Positions 10,870 to 22,599 of a stretch of 64,000 nt of DNA are shown piece after piece. The position numbers and the translations under genes were made by a program. The notes beneath the pieces are model-generated. The model saw nothing but the letters and a program-made list of their open reading frames with translations. It had not been told where the DNA came from and did no database searches. Numbering within the stretch: position 1 is the stretch's first letter; each line of letters starts with the position of its first letter. Location of the stretch: assembly GCF_041146395.1 (NCBI RefSeq), contig NC_090984.1:82471114-82535113 (forward strand). Direction: 5' to 3'. Source of the stretch: Eulemur rufifrons (Eukaryota > Chordata > Mammalia > Primates > Lemuridae).

Positions 10870-12085
10870 AATGCCTACGATGAATCCACAGGAAAGATTG
10901 TGGGAGGCTCTAGAGAAACATAGAAACAGGAAGTGGTGTTGGCAATCCCTGAAACTCTTAAGAATGGCCTTAAAATGGCTTTCAGTGAGGAGTCCCGGTG
11001 AGCACGCTGTATGCAGACAGGCTCCAGCACTTCCAACACCTAGTGAGTGGTCTGCCGTACATGTTGTAAACTTCATGGTTGTTGTATTGAGTCATTGCCC
11101 ACAACAGTCTTTTGCCTGTCAGTATAAAATACAGTCATCAATTTTTTGTGTGAGTTTTTTTAATAGAGAGCAATTATACTCATATTTATCTCTGCTCTAA
11201 CCAAAAACTCAACTTAAAGTGGAGGAATAAAATATTTGTAAACCCAGCATAATGAGACCAGGAGAAGAAACAACACTGGAGGAGAGATAACTAATTTCTG
11301 GAAGATAGATGAAGTGGTCCCTAACTTAGAGAAAGCAGAATGTGTGCTGGAGCCAGCTCATTTGTGCTGGAGGACCTTAGAAAGGCTTGAGAATTGAAAA
11401 GTCAGGTATCTCTGAAGGCAGGGATAGGAATAGAGCTGACGGCACTGGGTTAGCAAAAACCACACTCCCCCCCTCCCACCACCCGTTACCCTGGGCAACA
11501 AAATAGCTGGCCTTCCCCCTCATAGCCAAGGACAGATATCCCATCTCAGGGGCTGTCGTTCAAGGGGCTCAAGACTGGGGGCTCCCAATGGCACTTAGGG
11601 TACTGGTGGGGGTATGTAAACAGGAAGGAAGAGCTGCTTTCCTGCCCAACTTGGCCCCCAGGTTGTTTCCAGCCAGGTATATATACCTGAGGCAGGGGGC
11701 TGCGGGATTCCTCTCTGGGGAAATGGTTGAGCCCAAGAGAAATCTCTTGCAGAAACTGAAATTTAGGAGTCCTCCAACAAAAAAGCTGGATCTCTGCTAA
11801 AGGAACGAATGATGAAATCAAGCTCATCCCACATATACAAGGCTTCTAATCAGCCAGCAACTGCCAGAAATTAAAAGAATGACTCTTAACATCAAGAAAG
11901 AAGCCAAAATAAACAGAAAGAAAGAAAAAAGAGACACCATATAGGGAACAGATGAAAAATATAATAGGAAGAAAAATATAATTAACATTCTTAGAAAATC
12001 AGCACAGATATTATGTCAAAATGAGGCAAAAAATGATAATGCTATTTTTAGGCCTACCAGAATGGTTGTTTCTGTTTGTGCTTAC
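10870..12085. other. unassigned sequence, partly L1/HAL1-like
   Basis: No gene is seen. The A-rich part at about 11850-12050 (aagaaagaagcc, cagaaagaaagaaaaaagagacacc) resembles the ORF1 side of an old L1 or HAL1 in the forward direction, with low certainty. The 11460-11800 part is GC-richer and has frames of 70-93 codons without motif. Confidence 0.3.
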
Positions 12086-12089
12086 TTTT

Positions 12090-15000
12090 ATTAAAAACTT
12101 ATTGAAAAAAATGTCTTGAACTATAACTGATGAACAATAAACTGCACATGTTTAAAATATGTGATAAGTTTTGACATTTGTATGCACACGTGAAGCCATC
12201 CTGACAATCAAGGAAATGTGCGTTTCTATCAGCCCCCAAATTTCCTGGTACCCCTTGGTAATTGCATCCCTCCCACCACTGCCCTCTCCGGATAACCATG
12301 ATTTGTTTTCTGAAACTACAAAGTAATTTGTACTTTGGAGAATTCTAAATAAATGGACTCATACAAGAAGTACCCCTTTTTGTTGTGGCTTCTTTTACTG
12401 AGCACGATGACCTTCAGTCATCCATGGTGTTGTGTATATCAACAATTGGTTCCTTTTTATTGTTCCTTTTTATTTATCTATTGTTGGATACACCACAATT
12501 TGTTCGCTCAATCACATATTGATGGACATTTAGATTCTTTCTTGTTTTGGGTGAGAACAATAAAAGCTACAGTGAACATGTATGCGTCTTTGTATAAACA
12601 CATGTTTTCTTTTCTTTTTGGTAAATATTATATCTAAGAATGGAATGGCTGATTGTAGGGTAAGTATATATTTAACTTTTTAAAGAAATGATCAAACTGT
12701 TTTCCAAAGTGATTTTACTTTCCATCAGCAGTATACGAGAGTTCTAATTGCTCTTCATCCTCACTAGCACTAGGTATGATCAGTCTTTTGAATTTTAGTC
12801 ACTCTAGTGAGTGTATAAAACTCTGTTGTAGTTTAATTTTCATTTTCCTGATGAGTAATGATCTTAAGCATCTTTCTGTGTACTTACAGGCATTTATATA
12901 TCATATTTTGTGAAATTTTTTTTCAAATCTTTTATCCATTTTTAAAAGTGGGGTTGTTTGTCTTATTGATTTATAAGAATTCCTTATGTAAATCCTGGAT
13001 ACACGTATTTGATATAGGTTGTAAATATTTTCTTACATTTGCATATTTTAATTGTGTCTTTTAAACAAAAAAAATTTTAGAAAAGTTCAGTTATCAATTT
13101 CTTTTGTGATTTATGGTTTTTGAGTCTTAAGAAGCCTTTGCTTCCTTAGGCAACAAAAGTTTTCTCCTACAGATTTTTTAGAAGTTTTATAGTTTTAAGT
13201 TTTACATTTAGGTCTATGACCCAGTATTTTGAGTTAGTGTTTAGGTATGATGTGAGATGAAGATTGATATCCACTTTTCTATTAATATATGGATATCCAG
13301 TTCATCCTGCACTATTTGTTGAAAAAGACTTTTATTTCCCCTCTTAAATCATCTTGGCACTTTGTCATAAATTAATTGATTATATATGTATAGGTTTATT
13401 TCTGGATTTTCTATTTATTAATCTATGTATCTATCTTTTTGCCAGTATAAAATTGTTATTATTACTGTAGCTTTATAGTAAGTCTTAAAATTAAGTAAGC
13501 TATGTACTCCAACTTTGTTCTTCTTTTTTACTCTAGGTCCTTTGAAATTCCATATAAATTTTATAAGAAGTTTATCAGTTTCTACAAAATAACTCACTGG
13601 GATTACATTGACTCTAAAAATCAATTTGGGGGATAATTGCTGTCATAGTCATGTTGAGTCTTCCAGTGTATTAATGTGATATATTTTTCTATTTTGGCCT
13701 TTAATTTTTGTGAATAATGATTTATAGTTTTCAGTGTAGAAATCTTGGAAATGTTTTGGTAGATTTATTCCTATTTTATTTTATTTTATTTTTTTGATGC
13801 TACTAAAACTTGATTTTTTTACAAAAATATTTATTTTTAAATCATTTGTTACTTGCATATAAAAATACAAGTGTTTGTATATGAACATTATGTCCTGTGA
13901 CCTTGCTAAATTCACTTGTTTCTAATAGGCATTTCATAGATTCTCTGCGATTTTCTATATGTAAACTGAAAGTAAGGAAAGTTTTATTATACTTCTTTTA
14001 TAATTTTTTTTCTTTTTCAATTTTGACCTTATTTCTAGAACCTCCAACACAGTGTTGAATAGAAGTGAAAAAGAGTATTCTTGTTTCATTCCCAGACTTG
14101 GAGGGAAACAATTCAGTCACTTATCATGAAGCATGTTTGCTGTAGGTTTTTTGTAGCTGATTCTTATCAGTTTGAGAAAATTTTTTACTACTTTTAATTT
14201 ACTTTTAGCCTTTCTTTCTCTCTTTCTTTCTTTCTCCCTCTCTCTTTCCCTCCCTCTTTCCTTCCCTCCTTCCTTCCTTCCTTCCTATCTAGCATGAATA
14301 GGGACGAATTTTGCAAATGATTTTTCACATCTATTGAAATAATCGTATGAGTTTTCTCCTTTACTCTGTTAATATGATGAATAACATTAGTTTGATTTTC
14401 TTAATTGTTAAACCAACCTTGCATTTCTGGGATAAAATTTACTTGGTCCTGATATGATATTCTTTTAAATGTTGCTGGATTTAATTTGCTAGTATTTTGT
14501 TAAGAATTTTGTCAATACCCCTGAGGGATATTGGTCTTAAATTTTTTTTTCTGTGATGTGTTTGCCAGATTTTGGTATTAGGGTTATAGATGAGTTGCAC
14601 AATGTTTCCTCTTGCTCTTATATTCTGAAAATGTTTGTGTAAGACTGATGTTATTTCTTCCATGAATGTTTGATTGAATTCACCACTGAAATAATTTGCA
14701 ACTAGAGTCTTGTTTTGGGGAAAGTTTTTGATAACATATTCAATTTTTGTATAGATTCAGGACTATACAGTTGTTCTGTTTCTTCTTATATCAATTTTGG
14801 TGAGTTGTATTTTTTAGGAATTTTCATTTAATCTAAATAGTTGAATTTATTGGCATAAAGTTTCTCATATTATTCTTTTTATCTTTTAAATGTCAACAGG
14901 ATCTGTGGTGATTACCTCCTTTTTACTCATATTTGTGATTTGTGTTCTCTCTCTTTCTCTCTATGAATCTAGTTTGGGGTTTGTCAATTTTGTTGATCTT

Positions 15001-15730
15001 TTAAAATATCAACTTTTGGCTTTGATAATTTTCTCTTTTATCTGTTTACTATCTATTTTGATGATTTCTGCTCTTATTTTTATATTTTCTGCTCTTATTT
15101 TTATTCTCTAATTTTTAACTTTTCTTGTTTTATCATGTATGTGTTTTAAAGCTATTTTAGCTGAATTCTACAAATTTTGGTGCACTGTATTTTAATTTCA
15201 TTCAGTTCAAAATATTTCATTTTTTCCCTTGTGATTTTGTTTTTGACTCATGAATTGTTCAAAAGGCTGTTATTTAATTTCTGGATATTAGGGGTTTCCT
15301 GGATACCATATTGTTATTGGTTTCTAATTAAATTCCACTGTGGCCAGAAAATACACTCTATATTTCAATCCCTTAAGACTTATTGACATGTTTTATTATC
15401 TGGCATATGGCCTGTCTTTTTCAGTGTACTATGTGTACTTAAAGAGGATACATATTCTGCAGCTGGGCATTTTGTAGCATAAATGTCAATTAGATGGTCG
15501 ATTGATAGTGTTGTTCATATCTTCTATACCTATGCATACGTTTTATCTAGTTTTCCTAGAATTGCTTACTGATAGGGTGCTAAATTCTCCTGATATAATT
15601 GTGGAATCTATTTCTCCCCTTAATTCTGTCAATTTTTGCTTCGTGTATTTTCAGGTACTCTTATTAAATTCATACACATTTATAATAGTTATGTCTTCCT
15701 GATGAATTATTCCTTTTATCATTATAAAAT
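12090..15730 (-). mobile_element. L1M LINE, 5'-truncated, minus strand
   Basis: The plus strand shows the reverse complement of an old L1 for about 3.6 kb. The 3' end lies near 12090-12350 (aactgcacatgtttaaaatatgtg, catcctgacaatcaagg). ORF2 remnants read on the minus strand: 13418-13624 contains KFIWNFKGPR and the phrase YYKATVI, and 14481-14663 contains RPISL and KILNKILAN from the reverse-transcriptase domain. Stops and frameshifts interrupt ORF2 everywhere, so the copy is dead. The right end (15000-15730) lies upstream in ORF2. The CT-rich tract at 14208-14286 and the TTTTA run near 13772 are internal. Confidence 0.92.
14208..14286. repeat. (CTTT/CCTT)n simple repeat inside L1
   Basis: A 79-base pyrimidine tract of ctttc, ctccc and cttcc words interrupts the L1 body. 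It may descend from an A-rich L1 segment or from the tail of a lost insertion. Confidence 0.9.
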
Positions 15731-15734
15731 GCTC

Positions 15735-15965
15735 AGTGCTATTTTTAAAGAAACACTCAGCACTCTTGGAAAATAAAGATAGGATAACTTTAAATATAAA
15801 AATATGTACGTTAAAAAAAGGTTTGGATGATAAATTTGAGGAAATCTCCCAGGAAATGGAACAAAAATAAAGAACACAAAACTGATAGACAATAGTAGGT
15901 AAATGATAAGAACCTGTGAGGATTGCTGTAGGAGGTCCAGCATTCAGATAATAGAGGTTTTTTTA
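15735..15965 (+). mobile_element. L1 segment, plus strand, possible 5' inversion
   Basis: The words gaggaaatctcccaggaaatgg, aggaggtccagcattcagataatag are forward-strand L1/HAL1 wording from the ORF1 side. It directly abuts the right (5') end of the minus-strand L1 at 12090-15730. That arrangement is expected from twin-priming 5' inversion, although an independent fragment is also possible. Confidence 0.5.
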
Positions 15966-16029
15966 AAAAAACAAACAAACAAGAAAGGAGAAAATTACCC
16001 GAGAAATAATGTAAGAATACATCCCCATT

Positions 16030-16255
16030 ATATACCCTTATAAGAGGCCTGGAGGAGGGAGTTTGTTCCTTTTGCCCTTCCACCTCCAGCCATGGAAGAC
16101 ACCCCACTCCTCCCTGCCAGAAGACGCAGGATTCAAGGTGCCATATTCAAGGCAGACAACAGACCCTCACCAGACAACCAAACCTGATGGTGCCTTGATC
16201 TTGGACTCCCCAGCCTCCAGAACTATGAGAAATAAATTTGTGTTGCTTATAAATT
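16030..16255 (+). mobile_element. MLT1-type MaLR LTR, 3' part
   Basis: Forward LTR wording: ggcagacaacagaccctcaccagacaacc, then ggtgccttgatcttggactccccagcctccagaactatgagaaataaatttgtgt. This is the 3' half of an MLT1 solo LTR, including its polyadenylation word aataaa. Confidence 0.85.
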
Positions 16256-17697
16256 AAAATAAAAAGGAATATTTCTCCTAGGTGAAGAATATGGTCTACT
16301 AGACTCAAAGGACCCACACAGGACCCAGCACAGGGAAGGTTAAAGAGCTACACCAAGGCTCAAAGACTCATCATTGTAAAATTTCAGAATGTCTGGGTGT
16401 TCTTTTTTATTTGCTCAACTGCTAAAGGAATGATTTTAGCAAGTAGAACAAACAGAGTCCCTCCTTTTCAGTTCCCGAGTCTTATCCTCAGCTCACCTGA
16501 ACTTAGCCTCACAGCTGAAGCATCCTACCAAGAATTCAAAGCAGCCTATTCCCCTTGCTCAGGTTTCTGGTTCATGTGAATCTTTGAAATGCTCCGGGTA
16601 CTCAAGCACTTAGGCGCCAAGAATCTTTGTTTAACCGCTTTAGCAAGTTAATCCCTAAGGCTGTGCTTTAAGTCTGTTACCAGATTTAATTGAGGATAAT
16701 GTAGTGTATGCTTCCTTAGGAGAATATTTGTCCCTGCATGCGGCAAGACCTAATAGTTACCCCTGGAACACTTATTAGTTGATACCCTTGGGCAGTTTGG
16801 GAAATAATTTTCAAATGAGGTATAAAGAGTTCAAATTTTTTGGAGGTCATCCAAATGAGGGCGCCCAGGCGGATAGGAAAGGCCCTGGGAAAGGGGGGAG
16901 GGCTGGGCTGTGCCCCAGCCGGTCCTGTGTGTGCTCCCCAAGTCAGGGGGAGGATTTACAGCCATTGTTTTCTGGGGCTGTCCTCGCCTTGGGTCCATTC
17001 AGGATTTGGCCTTATGTGATCCTCAGCCAGCTCCCAGTTTTATTTTGGTTCTAATTCATACTCCATCTCATTCCAGTAAAGGCTGATCTTTACCCAGCGA
17101 CATGTCGGTTTCTGCTGCAGTTTCTAACTAACCCCATGGGGCCCCCATCACTGCTCTCCTCTGCTGCCCCAGCTGACAGGGCTTCTCCAGAGATCACAGC
17201 CTCTGCCCAACCTAGAATGGTCTGGCCAGTAAGTGAGCACAACTCTTTGCACTTCCAGAGAGGTAGTCCTGTTCTTCCTGTTTTACACACCTTCGGTTGA
17301 GGAAATTTAAACAGGTTGAAACCAGTACACCTTTCATTTGAAGACAGTACCTGGAGTCTCATCAAAAACCTCTCTTGCTGATTCTGGACTGATGCCCTAG
17401 GTGAGGGCACAGGCTTTGGCTCTATCTCAAGGAGTTTTCTACCTTCTTAGAGCAATACTCCCTCTGCTTATTCTTCTCTTATTCCCAATCACACACAGCT
17501 GAGGCGAGAACATTTTTGTCTCCCACTGACTATTAAGGACTGATAGTCCTGGTCTTAAAACTGATTTTGTGCTTTTTACTTTTTTATTCCAAGACACCTT
17601 AAAATCTTACGCAATTTCTCTTGACCTAGAGCTAACCCAGCATTCTCAAAGGAAGGACTCAAATGAAGGCTTCCCTTGCAGCCCTGCTTATTAACCA
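16256..17697. other. unique sequence, no gene seen
   Basis: About 1.4 kb without an assignable repeat or gene. It contains a G-quadruplex-type motif at 16887-16907. The minus-strand frame at 17090-17410 (106 codons) has no motif that I recognise. Confidence 0.4.
16887..16907 (+). other. G-quadruplex motif
   Basis: Four G runs (GGG, GGGGGG, GGG, GGG) with loops of 3, 1 and 2 bases satisfy the usual G3+N1-7 pattern on the plus strand. Confidence 0.7.
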
Positions 17698-17930
17698 GGC
17701 TAACATTTACTGAGCCCCTACCATGTGCTAGGCACCGTGCTAAACGTGGCACTCCATCATCTCATTCAATCACCAGAGCCCTATGAATTCTCCATTTTAC
17801 AGATAAGAAAACCTGGCTTAGAGAATCTTTGTAACTTTCTCTAAGTCTGCAGAGAAAAATAGCTAAGCATGGGTTTGAATCAGATCTCTCTGAATCCAGA
17901 GCCTGTGCTTGTAACCACTGCACCATTTGG
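17698..17930 (-). mobile_element. MIR SINE, nearly full length
   Basis: Reverse-complement MIR from the tail (ctaacatttactgagcccctaccatgtgctaggcaccgtgctaa) through ccattttacagataagaaaacc to the 5' side (gggtttgaatcagatctctctgaatccagagcctgtgcttgtaaccactg). Confidence 0.95.
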
Positions 17931-18399
17931 TCTCCCATGGGAAAGACCTGGAATACGGGCCGCCTTACTGCCCCTAAGTGCAGAAGGACAAAGAGAGCAT
18001 GTGTCAGAGGACCTTAACAGCACCACATCCAGGTCTAGGTGTTATAGTGTGGACAGATTTAAATTTCATTTCTTTTTGGGAAAACGTGGAGGTGTTGATT
18101 TGTCATCACAGTGAGGATAAAGAGGGGAGTTTAGAAATTTTTCTGCCCTTAGAACTCTGAGAGACCAGGCATATATATAAAGCAGTTAAATACTACATAA
18201 CAGAATTTCATCATGCTTAGGTAAAAGAAAAGAGGGTGGAATGGTGACAAAGGCAACAAAAATCCACAATGGCAGTTTAGGACTGGCAGGAAAGGTGCCT
18301 CAGAATCCCGGGCAGTACATCTGCAATGCAGAAAGCAGTGGGTGCCGCAGGGTTGGAGAAATTTTCAGGGAGTAGGGTGAACTTGGACTTGCCCCCTAA

Positions 18400-18690
18400 C
18401 TAGGGAAATTTTGGTTTGTGGAAAGGAAGAGGGAGGACACTCAAAGTAGGAGAAAGCCTGAGCTGAGGCAGAGAGGAGAGAACGAGTGTGGGCATTTGGG
18501 AAGGCATCGGAATGGGCCACACTCCCCACGCTGGGAAATGGCGGACGATAGGTTTGAGAAAGACTTTGGGAATTATATTCAGAAGTTTGAAATTGAATGT
18601 AAAGGCAGTGGGGAACCACAGGAGGCATTTGGACAGGGGAGCTACAAGCACACAAAAATGATACGGAATGTTTTGTTCACAGCATGACTC
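18400..18690 (-). mobile_element. L2 LINE fragment
   Basis: Purine-rich wording such as gaacgagtgtgggcatttgggaaggca and aaatgtaaaggcagtggggaacca...ggaggcatttggacaggggag is typical of the reverse complement of the L2 body. The short frames on both strands here are by-products. Confidence 0.55.
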
Positions 18691-19857
18691 ATTTTGCCAT
18701 ATCAAATGACTGTGACCAGAGTCAAGATATTCACACTGAGCTATAGAATTTGGCTGTGTTACCCTTTTAGCAATAGAGTCTCATTCTTTGTGCCTGGATT
18801 TTCCCTTAAACTAAGGGAAAGCCTTATGTGAAAAGTAAGAGATTGCTCACTGGCCCAGAGTAGAGGGAGCTAGATGATCTTAATAACAGAGCCATCAGTT
18901 ATGGTAACTCCCACTTCCAGTGTAGGGAGGTACCTGCCACGAGAGTGACAGTGCTTGTTTCAGCCAGCCAGGAAGGGCATGCTGTCTCTCAGGCAGTGTT
19001 AGAGACTCACCCACAAATTCCTGTTCTCTGGCCCCTCCCTTTTCCTGGATTCCAAGCTGACTACCTTTTCATTAATTCCTCATCCAGGAGACTATGCAGT
19101 TTACTTGGGTATAAATTGATTTACATTAATGACATTTGGACCAGAGGATGTATACAGCTCATGCTGCCTCTTGATTGGATATCAAGGAATACCTTGTTTT
19201 TCTTGGTTCCATTGTATGAACAAGCTGTTCTCCTTACTGTGGAGTTGAGGAGCACTGGAATGTCAGGGGTAACTTTTGCTTCAAGCTGATTTCACCCATC
19301 TATAATAGGTTGACAATACCTTCCACTTCAGAGAGTGTTCTTACCCCCAGGCTCTGGGAGGAGCATGGCCACTTTGGATCTTGTAGCTGTCTTTGCCTCT
19401 CTACATGGAGCATGAGCTGTTGCGATGCTATTAGCGTATTTCATGATTTCTCTGTCCTTTGAATCTATGCATGGCATGAGGAAATCTCTGTTTTCCCCTT
19501 GTGTTGCATTCAGAACCTAATATAGATATGCTATTATGGTTTACTTGTATCATTCTAGCTAACAACATTTAAAATTCTTGTTTACAAACATCCTTGTTCA
19601 TCATAGGAAGAGACAGGTAATAACTGAGATGCTTCCTCCCAAACTTTTTGCCAAAATGTCCATGAAACTACATAAAAAGAATGAAAAAAGAAAGGACAAT
19701 GAGCTGTTAATCTAAGACAGAGCAAGGCCACGTGCTGAGGTCCACAGAGAACATCTACGAATGGATTGTCACTAGGATGGATTGAGAAGCATATTCCTGA
19801 GACTCTGCACCACACACCTCACGCGCTGAACCAGAGAAGCCCCGCTGGTGCGGAAAG
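18691..19857. other. unique sequence, no gene seen
   Basis: No repeat or gene is recognised. The plus frame at 18945-19289 (114 codons) has a modest hydrophobic composition but no motif. CpGs reappear near 19820-19855, just upstream of the signal-peptide frame. Confidence 0.35.
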
Positions 19858-19860
19858 GTG

Positions 19861-20082
19861 ATGGCAAGCACATGCACCTTGCTTGCCCTCGTTGTTTGCT
19901 CCTGGCTATTCCAGGACCCCGGAGCTGCACTGGCCAGAAAAGCAAATGGTTCAACTAGGAAGAAACTGCCTTCTGGACCAACCAGAGTCAAATCCAGGGC
20001 CATGCCTCCAACTCATCCATTTCTCTCTTTCCACATCCATTCAGAGACTGCGGCTCCAAGACCACAGCTGGGCAGGAAGTAG
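19861..20082 (+). CDS. candidate small secreted-protein frame (unverified)
   Basis: The ATG at 19861 sits in a strong Kozak context (G at -3, G at +4). The frame opens with MASTCTLLALVVCSW, a hydrophobic core that continues into a small-residue stretch (PGAALA) followed by basic residues. This is the layout of a cleavable signal peptide with cleavage after about residue 25. The mature part is basic (RKANGSTRKKLPSG...) and contains one N-glycosylation sequon (NGS). The frame runs 73 codons to TAG. I do not recognise the protein. No strong splice donor lies in frame, and the C-terminal 30 residues look like readthrough. It may be a first coding exon, a small secreted peptide or coincidence. Confidence 0.2.
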   Translation: MASTCTLLALVVCSWLFQDPGAALARKANGSTRKKLPSGPTRVKSRAMPPTHPFLSFHIHSETAAPRPQLGRK

Positions 20083-20646
20083 ATAGAGACAAGAAAAGGT
20101 GTGTTGCATTCTAGAATGGCCCTTTGTATAACAAAAAGTACCATGATAGGGAGAAAGACAAGAAGGCGGCAGAGGGCAATGCACGCTGAGAGGGTGTGTG
20201 GTCTTTCATGTGCTACTCTCTAAAATAATAGATGGCCTCTCAGAGTTTCTCTTACAAGTCAGAAATCACAGCAGTTGGAGTAGGAGAAGCCCCAGCCTAA
20301 TACTCAGACACCCAAACTAGCTAAATTGTCTGTGGACCCTGAAAACTGAGGTAGAAACTATGTTCATCAGTTTACCCTTTAGATCCACTCTTCTTGTGCC
20401 AAAGAGGAGAGTGAGGGAATTTGAAGACCCTTCCCCAATACTCTGCTAGCAAGTGCCAGGCTTGAACATAGTGTTGTTCTCTTTTTTAGTATGAATAGGT
20501 AGAAAATGCGCAAAGGGGACTTATGAAAGGAATACTGCAAGATAAGGGAAAAGAACCTTTTCCATTAAAGCTTGAAGCAGGAATATGTATCTGAAAATAA
20601 ATTTCTCCAGGAAAGAGAACGTTTTAGCAGACACATTTTTGGCTTT
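20083..20646. other. unique sequence, no gene seen
   Basis: No repeat family or frame of note. A donor-like word aaaag/gtgtgt lies at about 20094-20104, downstream of the stop of the preceding frame. Confidence 0.35.
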
Positions 20647-21019
20647 AAGAAGACTGGGGACCAGGCGCCATGGCTCACACCTGTAATCCTAGCACTCTGG
20701 GAGGCCGAGATGGGAGGATCAATTGAGCTCAGGAGTTCGAGACCAGCCTGAACAAGAGCAAGACCCTGTCTCTACTAAAAAAAAAATAGAAAGAAATTAT
20801 CTGGACAACTAAAAATATATAGAAAAAATTAGCCGGGCATGATGGTGCATGCCTGTGGTCCCAGCTACTCGAGAGGCTGAGGCAGTAGGATCGCTTAAAC
20901 CCAGGAGTTTGAGGTTCTGTGAGCTAGGCTGACGTCACAGCACTCTAGCCCGGGCAACAGAGTGAGACTCTGTCTAAAAAAAAGAAAAAAGAAAGAAAGA
21001 AAAAAGAAGAAGACTGGGA
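20647..21019 (+). mobile_element. full-length lemur-type Alu with 12-bp TSD
   Basis: The body (20661 to about 20977) and its A-rich tail (to about 21006) are flanked by aagaagactggg at 20647-20658 and 21007-21018. The left arm reads ggcgccatggctcacacctgtaatcc. A long linker (aaaatagaaagaaattatctgg and aactaaaaatatatagaaaaaatt) joins it to the right arm, which ends gtgagctaggctgacgtcac...gggcaacagagtgagactctgtct. This linker and right arm mark strepsirrhine Alus. It is the youngest-looking SINE in the window. Confidence 0.95.
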
Positions 21020-22120
21020 AGGTACAGCCACTGTGAGGTGGGAGTCAGGAGCCATCAAGACGAAACAGATTGGGATGCAGGCAGATTTGCAAAGGTTGAA
21101 ATAAGAAATGAGGGCAAACATACCAAAACTATAACAGCAGAATTACAACTTACACAGAAGAGAGTAAATATAGAGAAGACTGCAGAAATCAAACCAGGAA
21201 AGTGAAAGACGAAATGAGGAGGAAAAGGACCAAGATGAAAATGTTGAATGAGAAGACAGAAAACACAGATCTAATCTAAGAATTACATTTATTCCAACAT
21301 AGAATTTGAACAAAATACTAGAAACAAATTAGGGAGAAGAAAAAAATTTTTGAGCTGGAGAAGATCTGAGATAAAATTAAAATTACCAGACTCATACAGA
21401 AACATATCTTGTAAAATGTTTTGAATTTCCAGGTTAAAGAAAGAGGCTTTCAGGCATCGAGACAGAAATAAACAGGAAAATGAGCATCATGCTGGGCTCA
21501 GACTTCTCAGCCCCTAAGGCTAAAACACCGTGCTAGGAGCCAAGGCGGTATCTCAGGAATTCCATATTTGCCCAGTGTGATGTTTATGTGTGAAGGCTGT
21601 AGGAATTCATTTTCATATTTGTAAGAAGCCTGAAAATACACCCCATGTGATCCCTTCTTTAAAAAAAGTATTTGAATTTTCAGTCGAATTGATCAACAGG
21701 TGAATTGGCCTGAGGATGCAAGGGGAAAAAACCAAGAAGATGACTTGCATGAGCACTAGAAACTATTAAAAATAGAAAATAAATAATTGTCTTGAATATG
21801 ATAACAAAACTATATGCAAAAGCAAATACATGGTGTTGAAAAAAGATTTACTTAGGTCTAAAGATCTTAAATTAGATAGGTAAAGAGGAATAAATGAGGA
21901 AGGAGAAGTAGTATATTCTAAGTCCTTCATAAAGAGCTGGCGTTTTTAAAAAGTAATTAGGGAGAAAGGTAGAAAATGTTATTTTAACATGAAATAATGT
22001 TTTCTCTGACTGAATGAGTTTGAAAACTGACTTTTCCAGGAGCATGCTTTTCAAGCCAGCATGTCTCTAAAAACTGAAATTACTAAAGGATCAGATGGGT
22101 CATGTATCTGGCTTCAGTTG
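21020..22120 (+). mobile_element. probable L1/HAL1 remnant
   Basis: A-rich coding-like wording (ggaaaaggaccaagatgaaaa, aggctttcaggcatcgagacag, gggctcagacttctcagcccctaaggctaaaacaccgtgctaggagccaaggcgg) resembles the ORF1-side region of HAL1 or an old L1. No frame survives beyond about 60 codons. The limits are uncertain. Confidence 0.4.
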
Positions 22121-22599
22121 GCAACGAAGGAAATCCTAGTAAGGTGAGGCTGGAAGAAACTACATAAAGAGACAATATATACAAATGTTTCTCTTTCTTC
22201 TTGTCAGATTTTTTTCTAAGAGAAGAATAGTGCTGGCATCAGTGAGGTATAGTCAGTGGAAACTCAAACTAGGATGACTTTGGTAAGATACGTTTGTTTT
22301 CTCGTATGATATTTTGTTTAGAAAGTATGTGTTTTATTGCTTATGAGAATTTGCTCAGGAATTCATGAATTGCAGTTTAGCCAATGTAAGAATTCTGAAA
22401 TAAAATTTTTTCTCTATGGTTTCGGCCTTTGTTGAAGCTTTGATCTAATGTGGGGGAAGGAAAACGAATTTCATGAATTCTTGCATGTACTGTTCTTCAC
22501 AGAATGGGTGTGGGCATGAGAAACTGAAAATTATGCCTATGATGAATATAAGAGATATTAATAATTATGATTTTTTAAAAATATTAAAACTTTAACTCA
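22121..22599. other. unique AT-rich sequence
   Basis: I see no gene or nameable repeat here. Confidence 0.35.

Noticed and set aside
13418..14663. Minus frames with reverse-transcriptase-like wording
   Set aside because: They are L1 ORF2 remnants broken by stops and frameshifts, so they are covered by the L1 entry and not called as genes.
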